Positions 57,780-64,000 of a stretch of 64,000 bases of DNA are shown here, piece by piece. The stretch is from Tolypeutes matacus. Lineage: Eukaryota > Chordata > Mammalia > Cingulata > Chlamyphoridae. Each line of letters opens with the position of its first letter. The first letter of the stretch is position 1. The stretch covers positions 2,137,470 through 2,201,469 of the forward strand of contig JAKSZT010054573.1 of NCBI GenBank assembly GCA_026826555.1. Reading direction: 5' to 3'. The translations under genes were made by a program, and so were the position numbers. The notes under the pieces were generated by a model, which ran no database searches, had not been told where the DNA came from, and saw nothing but the letters and a program-made list of their open reading frames with translations.

Positions 57780-58276
57780 TGTTTTAGTTTGCTAAGCTGC
57801 TGAAAGCAGATACCATGAAATGGGCTGGTTTAACAATGGGAATTTATCAGCTTACAGTTATGAGACTGAGAAAAATGTCCAAATCAAAGCATCATCGGGT
57901 GATGCTTTCTTCCTGAAGACCAGCTGCGGGCCATCCTGGGCTGCTCTGCCACATGGCACGTCACGTGGCGGAGTCTGCGTCTCTCCCTTCTCTTCCCGGC
58001 TTCATTGCTTTCAGCTTCTTGCTTCTGTGGCTGTCTCTGTCTCTGCCTGCATTTCATTCTTTTATGAGGGACTCCAGTAAAAGGCTTAAGACCACGCTGG
58101 ATCACTGAAGGAAGTAAGGTAGCAGTAAGGTCCTATGACAATAGGTTTATACCCACAGGAATGGATTAGCTTTAAGAACATGAGTCCAGATCACCACGTG
58201 TATCTTCTTAGATCAAGATTTGGCTACTGATGGGCCACTGTGTTCNNNNNNNNNNTATGTATTATACTTCAAAACA
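57780..58276 (-). mobile_element. LTR (MaLR-like) containing an assembly gap
   Basis: It begins TGTTTTAGTTTGCTAAGCTG. It continues with 'gaaatgggctggtttaacaa', 'gaaaaatgtccaaatcaaag', 'cacatggcacgtcacgtggc', 'tatgagggactccagtaaaa' and 'cccacaggaatggattagc'. After ten N, 'attatacttcaaaaca' looks like its right end. I associate this pattern with xenarthran LTRs. No target duplication can be read (AGCAT against TAATT). Confidence 0.72.
58246..58255. other. Assembly gap (10 N)
   Basis: Ten undetermined bases inside the right part of an LTR. LTR words are seen on both sides. Confidence 0.99.
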
Positions 58277-58339
58277 TAATTTAAGAATGAATCATTACTA
58301 GATAAGATATCTTCTTCGTGGTCAGATACATATTAAAAA

Positions 58340-59490
58340 AGCCTTAAGATACATAATGTAAAAATGGGTAGAACTCAAAGAACTTATAGACAAATGTATG
58401 ATTATTATGGGGATTTTAGCATATCTTTTCCAATAACTGAGAGAGCCAGCAGACAAAACTTTTAGTAAGGATAGAAAAGATCTGAATTGTACAACTGGCA
58501 CACTTGACCTGGTGGATATGAATAGACTATTGCATTAAAAAACTGCCAAGTTCACATTCCCTGCTAGCATACATAAAGTCTTCACTTACATGGACAATAA
58601 GCTATCCTGAAAAAACAAGTCTTAATACATTGCATAAGGTTGAAAGCACACAATGCATATCTCTAACCACTACGTAATTCATTTTAAATGCCATATGTTT
58701 GGAAATTTTTAAAAAATGTCTACATTATCCATAACTAAATGGAAAAAGAATAATGAAAATTTTACAGTATTTTAAAATGAATGATCTGAAAAAATACATA
58801 TAAAAATCTTGTTTGCACCTTGGACAGTACTGAGGAAAATAATGTATATATTATCAAAGAAGAAAGAATGAAAATTAAGAAACTCAACAAAATCTTTAAA
58901 AGTTAAAGCAATAAATAATCAAGATGGTAGATGGAAGAAAATATAGAGATAAGAGCAGAACATAATAAAATAAAATTGAAAAAACAATATAAATAGGGAG
59001 AATTGACAACACCAAAAGTTGGTTCTTCAAAAAGACCAATAAAATGAACAAATTAGCAAGTCTGATCCACAGGCAGGGAAAGAGAAAAGGTAGAAATAAC
59101 CAGAATTAGCAGTGAAAACGGGAGCACAGTTAAGATACACAGGCATTAAAAAGGTAATAGGAACACTATTAGGGTAATAAATCCCTAGAAAAATGTAATT
59201 TCAAAACTGAGTCAGAGTACATTGAAAACCTCAGGTCATATGTTCATTAAGAAAATTGAATTCCCAGTCCAAATATTTCCAGAAAGAAAATTGTAGACCC
59301 ACAATACTCCATGAAAGCACTGCAGGAACAAATAATTCCAATTGTATTCCAACTCTTATGAGGAACAGAGAAGAAAATACTCGATAAATCATTTTATGAT
59401 GCTAGCATAATCATTCCAATACCCGACAAGGCAACAGGAGAGAAGAATACTTTTATGCTAATTTCACTCAACAACTGCAAGAAAAAAAAA
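58340..59490 (+). pseudogene. Degenerate LINE-1 ORF2 (5' half)
   Basis: The words 'tatgtttggaaatttttaaa', 'aaagaagaaagaatgaaaat', 'gagcagaacataataaaat', 'accaaaagttggttcttcaa' and 'aagaccaataaaatgaac' match the region between the endonuclease and reverse-transcriptase domains of old L1 in sense orientation. The copy is A-rich with many stops, and its 3' part is lost near 59,490. Confidence 0.72.
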
Positions 59491-60590
59491 AGAAATAACT
59501 CCAGCAGTGTAAAAAAAATATATCATAATGTATCATAACCAAGGGACTTTATCCAAAGATTGCAACCACTGGTTGAACACATTATTCTCTTTCAGAAAAC
59601 TTTTCTTTATTGCTTTAGTCTTTCATTGTAGGCATTTATATTGCAAGATCAGAGCGATAACATCATTGGACTCCTTGAACCAAAATGAAGTGAAATAAAA
59701 GACATGGCTTGTTAGGAAAGCACCACTTGTTTGGAAAATAAGGTTGAAAGCAGGTCACATGTGAATTGATTCTGGCCAATTGCTGCATCATATATACCTG
59801 CTATCTTTAACAAGAATTTTTAAAGACCAATCTGCAGATGTATAATTTTCCATGTTCCTTTTTTTTCCAGTAAACAACACCATTCAAGTTAATCTCTTCC
59901 TCTGATAACATTCCCGATTGAGCATTTTCAGTATTTGTCTATCTGAATGAAGGGTTTTGAATTGACCAACGAAGTCTCACAGCTTTGGGGGAAATTTGAA
60001 ATGTAGTTTAACCCCACTCTGCTTCGGCACTAAAACAATTGCTGTCTCCTGGAGATGGAGGGTGGGGGAGATTTACTTCCATTTCACTGTTAGCCTGAGG
60101 GTAGTACCCTTGGGGATCCCAAATTTATGGAGCAAGGTGTTCCATCAGAAGTGGTGAGTGCTGGACTCTATACCTGCTCTGGTGCCTCTAGAGACACTTC
60201 CACCGAAGTGCAAGCTCTCCTGGTTCTGCTACTGTCCTCGGAAGGAGGTTGTATTCAGTGCCCCCAAATGATTTCCATTTTGACCAGACCGTCTCTCACT
60301 ATTTTGTCAATTCTCCCGCCCAGGGAGGAATGAACAGTTTAGCTACCTGGTCACTTCTTTCTGCCATCCTACCACTTCTTCCTCTTGAGATGCCCATCTC
60401 TCACGTGGTGGCATGATGCCCTATAGGTGTAGGGGCAGATACAAGTTACAAATAAGGAAAACTAAATCATTCTCCCTGATACAAAAGCCGGAAGAGTCTT
60501 TGTACCTCCCACTATGCTTAGGATATTTACATTAGAAAACTTGTCATTGTAAATTCCTTCTCTGCCTCTTTTTTTTCCCCCACTTTGATT
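59491..60590. other. Unassigned DNA
   Basis: No repeat or exon recognised. The 68-codon frame at 60,127-60,333 has no known motif. Confidence 0.4.
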
Positions 60591-60870
60591 TTTTAAAAGA
60601 TGCTTCAATTACATAAATGTTACAGAGAATATACAGGGGATGCCCCATATGCCCTGCTCCCCACCCCTCCCACATTTCCCCACATTAGTAACATCTTCCA
60701 TCAGTGTGGTACATCCACTGCAATTGATGAGCACATTTTGGAGCATTGCCACTAAGCACGGATTATAGTTTACACTGCGGTGTACACTCTCTCCCACTCG
60801 ACTCTGTAGGTGATGGCTGGATATATAACGGCCTGTCTCTGTCGTTATATGTAAATCTCTTCAAAATGCT
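60590..60870. mobile_element. Possible old LINE-type fragment
   Basis: The order 'acataaatgttacagagaat', 'catttccccacattagtaac' and 'gtggtacatccactgcaat' resembles the family seen at 6551-7260. Divergence prevents a firm call. Confidence 0.4.
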
Positions 60871-62651
60871 CAATAATCCTCTCGGGGTGTTTCCACAAGA
60901 GCTTGGGAACCATCTCTTTATTTCATCAGGGAAGACAGTGTCCCCTTTCTCCCAGTTTCTTGGGGAGGACAAAAGTCTAACTGCCATGTTGCTCCATGTT
61001 GCAAAGCTACCTCCTGTCCTAAAAATATGAGAAGTTTATCTTTCCTTTGGAGGAAGCCAATTAGCAAGGAGGCCACTGCAATACTAGGTGACTTTATGAT
61101 GAACACTGAGTGACAAACTGTGCTGTCAAGATGTCGTTTATCCTTTTATCTTAAGAATATGTAATGTGTTATACCTGCTTGTGGGTTTTGTGGGTTGGAG
61201 TAAGATTTTCTTTTTAATTATATTTTCCCAGCACAGGTTATCCTCAAACTTCCAGGGCCACTCATTCCTTGTCTTCTTACTGGGGCCTCTCTCTTACAAA
61301 TGCCATGTAAGAATTAGCATTCCTTACAGCTATTCCTGATCCTCTTACCCCTTAGCTGCCTTCCACCATCTTCCGGATCAATTCCATTCTCCTTAGCTTA
61401 GCTCAGGGTCTAGAAGGACCTGGCTTTCTCTTTACGCATGTGCTGTCTTGCCAATGATACAGAAACATCGCTTCTTTCAAAGTTTCATAACAGTTCACAA
61501 CACAATATTCTTTGCTCTGCCTGGGAGAATTTTCCTCCCCTTCTTTGTCAATTCACCCTCCATATCAACAAGCTCAAGCTTCCTACTACTTATGCTGCAT
61601 TTTTTTTTTGCCAATTTCCTTATCAGTCTTGCTCTCCCCTATAAGGTCTTTGAGGGAAAAGACCAGATCCAACTCGGCTGAATGCCCAGACCTCAGCCAG
61701 GCCCTGGTACTCAGGACGTGTCAGTCATAGGAGAACATACTGAACGGTAGGGGCAAGCCAGGAGCTATGTTGGGGCAGAAAATAGCAAGAGCAGTTAACT
61801 GCGTAAAAAAATGACTTTCAGGCATTATTTCCTATAGCTCATTTCAAGAGAAATGTGGTTGAAAGTGAAAAAAGAGGGTCAAATTCCCAAATGAATCAAC
61901 CTCCTCCTTTCACTCGGCCTTTTCCACCCCTGCACTTATGGAGTGAAACACCAATAACCCATTAAAACTTAGCCGCCTAGTTTCCCTCAAATGGAACAAA
62001 ATCCTCTTTGTTGTAGAAGTCTTACCTAAGACTCTAGAAAGAAACATGGCATCAACACGGTGACAGGCCGTGCACCTGCTCGGTCAGTGTCGCGTCTGGG
62101 GACTTATCCTCGGAAACGAAACACAATCCTCTTTAAAGCAGGGCTGCTGTCTGACAAGAGAAGGAAAACAAGCAGGGCACATCCTCACGAAACAGGGCAG
62201 TGCAACTATTTGTTTCTGAAGCAATCATCAAAGTTTTCTAGCGTGGTTCAAAGAAGTAAAAGCAGCACGGTGGTCTCCGACCTGTGGGAGTGCTTGCCCC
62301 CGAGCAGGGTCAGCCCCCAAGGCCATGGCTCCAGGCAGGGACCGCTGGGTTGTGTCAAGTTGACGCAGAAGCCTGCTGCAAAAGAAACCCTGTCTCTTGG
62401 CTGCCACTGTGCTGGAGCGTCGTGAACGCAGGGAGGTTCTCCTCACCAACAGCAAGCAACAGACGGCTCTGGGACGGGCCTGGGAGCGACCTGCTGTTTC
62501 CTTCTGCACGTGGGGACCACGGAGCTGGGGACCACGGCGTGTCCAGGGCTGAGCCGCGGCTTCAGCCTGAGCATCCTGCCCTGTCAGCTGCACCCACTTG
62601 GGCCAAAAGGCCGGAGGCAGGATGGAGATGGGGACTAATTGCTAAGGCAAA
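60871..62651. other. Unassigned DNA including a GC-rich patch
   Basis: The stretch 62,060-62,640 is GC-rich, with overlapping frames of 121, 121 and 132 codons on both strands and no recognised domain. L2-like words occur at 61,640-61,720. I cannot exclude part of an unrecognised exon or ERV, but nothing in the sequence supports either. Confidence 0.35.
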
Positions 62652-62664
62652 GAAAGGCTTCAGT

Positions 62665-63119
62665 AGACTCACTATTCAATAACAGACATTCTTCTAGCAA
62701 TGGAAGAAGAAGAAGTCTGCAATTCTATCAATGCAACTATATACTTGCCACCAGGGGTGCTGAGGGCAGGGAGACGGAAGAGTAGGTGTGACATGGGGCA
62801 TTTTGGGGACATTGGAATTGTCCTGCATGACATTGCAATGATGGATACAGCCCATTATACATCTTGTCATAACTTACAAAATAGTGCGGGACAGAGTGCA
62901 AACTATAAAGTGGACTGTAATCCATGGTTAGTACAACGCCTCAGGATGTGTTCATCAATTGTAACAAATGTACCACACTAAGGAAGGATGTTGTAAATGT
63001 GGAAAGTGTTGAGGGGGAGAGAGTGGGGCATACTGGAATCCCCTATATTTTTTATCTAACATTTATATAATCTAGAGCTTCTTTTAAAAAATTTAAATAA
63101 AAAACTAATTTTAAAAAGG
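62665..63119 (+). mobile_element. 5'-truncated L1 tail with 13/14-bp target duplication
   Basis: GAAAGGCTTCAGT (62,652-62,664) and GAAAGGCTTCCAGT (63,120-63,133) flank 455 bases ending in an A-rich tail, differing by one inserted C. The body is the same family as 17,829-18,354: 'attgtcctgcatgacattgc', 'cattatacat', 'atcaattgtaacaaatgtac' and 'ggaatcccctatatttttta'. This copy is truncated further at the 5' side. Confidence 0.83.
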
Positions 63120-63221
63120 GAAAGGCTTCCAGTCTGTACCGGAACCTGCCGTGAAACCTTGGCCTATTCACTTACCTCGCCGGGCCCAGTTTTCCTCCTC
63201 TGCGGATTTCGTGGCAGAGTA

Positions 63222-63668
63222 GGCATCTGCGGAGGGCAGACTTCTAGAACGGCCACCGACACCCCCGCCTCCTTACAGTCCTGCGTCTTGTGTGTGGCCG
63301 GGAGCCAGGGCCTCCGCTAACAAACAGAACATGGCAAGAGCGACGGGAGTCGCTTGCATGAGCAGTTATAGAAGGCTGCGTCTTCTCCACATCGACCCAT
63401 CTCCACGTTGGAGAGCTCCATGGCCAGCAGCTGGGGAGGCCTTCACCAAGAGTCAATGAAGCACGAAGGCCCTCAGTCCAAAGCTCCCCAGGAAGGGGCC
63501 CCTGCCGGCCTGGAGGTGACTGCAGCCCCAGCCGGCACCTGCTGCAGCCTGAGAGACGCTCCCAATTAAGCCATGCCTGACTCCGGACCAAGGGAAATTG
63601 TGAGAAAATAAATGCGTGTTGTTTTAAGCCACCAAGAGTTGTAGTGCAGCCGTAAATATCGTCCCTGT
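63222..63668 (+). mobile_element. MaLR/MLT1-like LTR (forward)
   Basis: The right end reads 'gaaattgtgagaaaataaat' (AATAAA), 'gcgtgttgttttaagccacc' and 'aagagttgtagtgcagcc', the standard forward end of an MLT1-type LTR. The left part is GC-rich and diverged, with an approximate boundary. The 115-codon minus frame inside is incidental. Confidence 0.65.
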
Positions 63669-64000
63669 GGGTACATTCATCTCCGAAAATCTAGGCACTA
63701 AATCCAGTGTATTTATGGCAAACTAATAAGTCTCTCCCCACCCCCCCCAACAGATCTTTAAACTCCTGGAAATGACATGAAGGTAGAAATAATATCACAA
63801 TCTGAAAAAAGGATTTATATATCTAAGCCTAGACATCACCTACTGCTCCAGCATCCTGGAGAATGCACGGTATTTTTCAGGATTTATTATGGGTAATATG
63901 CAGATTAGAAGTGCAAGACAGTTTTGATAAAAATTTCTATTCCCAAATTTTTAGATATGCCTTGAGTACGGAAAAAAGTCTTTATAGGACACAATGAAAT
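63669..64000. other. Unassigned DNA
   Basis: A C-rich run lies at 63,738-63,749. Nothing else recognised before the window ends. Confidence 0.4.

Noticed and set aside
62060..62682. GC-rich cluster of 121-132-codon frames as a CpG-island promoter or exon
   Set aside because: Frames occur on both strands without domains. CpG density does not look island-like by eye, though I could not compute it.

Overview
This window looks like non-coding nuclear DNA from a placental mammal. I found no protein-coding exon, rRNA or functional tRNA that I can defend. The open reading frames present are short. They fall in simple repeats, LTRs, LINE-1 relics or unassigned sequence, and none has a recognisable domain apart from decayed LINE-1 reverse transcriptase. 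The recognisable families are L1, L2, MIR, MER5A-like, MER20-like and MLT1/MaLR-like LTRs. A tRNA-Ala-like SINE at 44.26 kb resembles the DAS SINEs of Xenarthra, and several LTRs resemble types I associate with xenarthran genomes. I therefore favour an armadillo, sloth or anteater relative. Only one DAS-like copy in 64 kb argues mildly against a DAS-rich armadillo genome. The taxonomic call is inference from memory of repeat families.

Layout. 1-5 kb: two diverged direct copies of one segment (about 1.0-2.4 and 3.4-4.6 kb), the second split by an L1 3' end. 6-9 kb: old LINE sequence carrying long TCTA and GATA/GGAT microsatellites, and a tiny retroposed 3' end with a 15-bp target duplication. 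9-17 kb: a MITE, LTRs, MIR, L2 and MER20 fragments, and a homeodomain-site-rich unique block near 11.1 kb. 17.8-20 kb: a complete 5'-truncated L1 tail with a 13-bp target duplication, plus L1 relics. 20-23.4 kb: mostly unique. 23.4-26.6 kb: broken L1 with an LTR-like insert. 27.7-29.5 kb: MER5A, an LTR, and a MIR split by an LTR that contains a seven-unit 37-bp minisatellite. 30.5-33.3 kb: one 2.77-kb 5'-truncated L1 bounded by a 10-bp duplication. 33.5-38.3 kb: a hAT-like MITE, antisense L1, LTRs and an oligo(A) insertion. 39.5-41.4 kb: a 125-bp inverted repeat around a 1.6-kb unique loop. 44-47.5 kb: the SINE and one LTR nested inside another. 48-54 kb: largely unique. 54-59.5 kb: LTRs, MER20 and L1. 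60-64 kb: an old LINE, a second L1 tail with target duplication, and an LTR.

There is no operon-like or pathway logic here. The content is a stack of dated insertions in intergenic or intronic DNA. The strongest unexplained structure is the inverted repeat at 39,481-39,604 / 41,229-41,354, whose outer 59 bases match at 57 positions. Other leads are the 1-4.6 kb duplication and several AT-rich blocks that look like enhancer candidates. All repeat family names come from recognition of consensus patterns, not from a database search.
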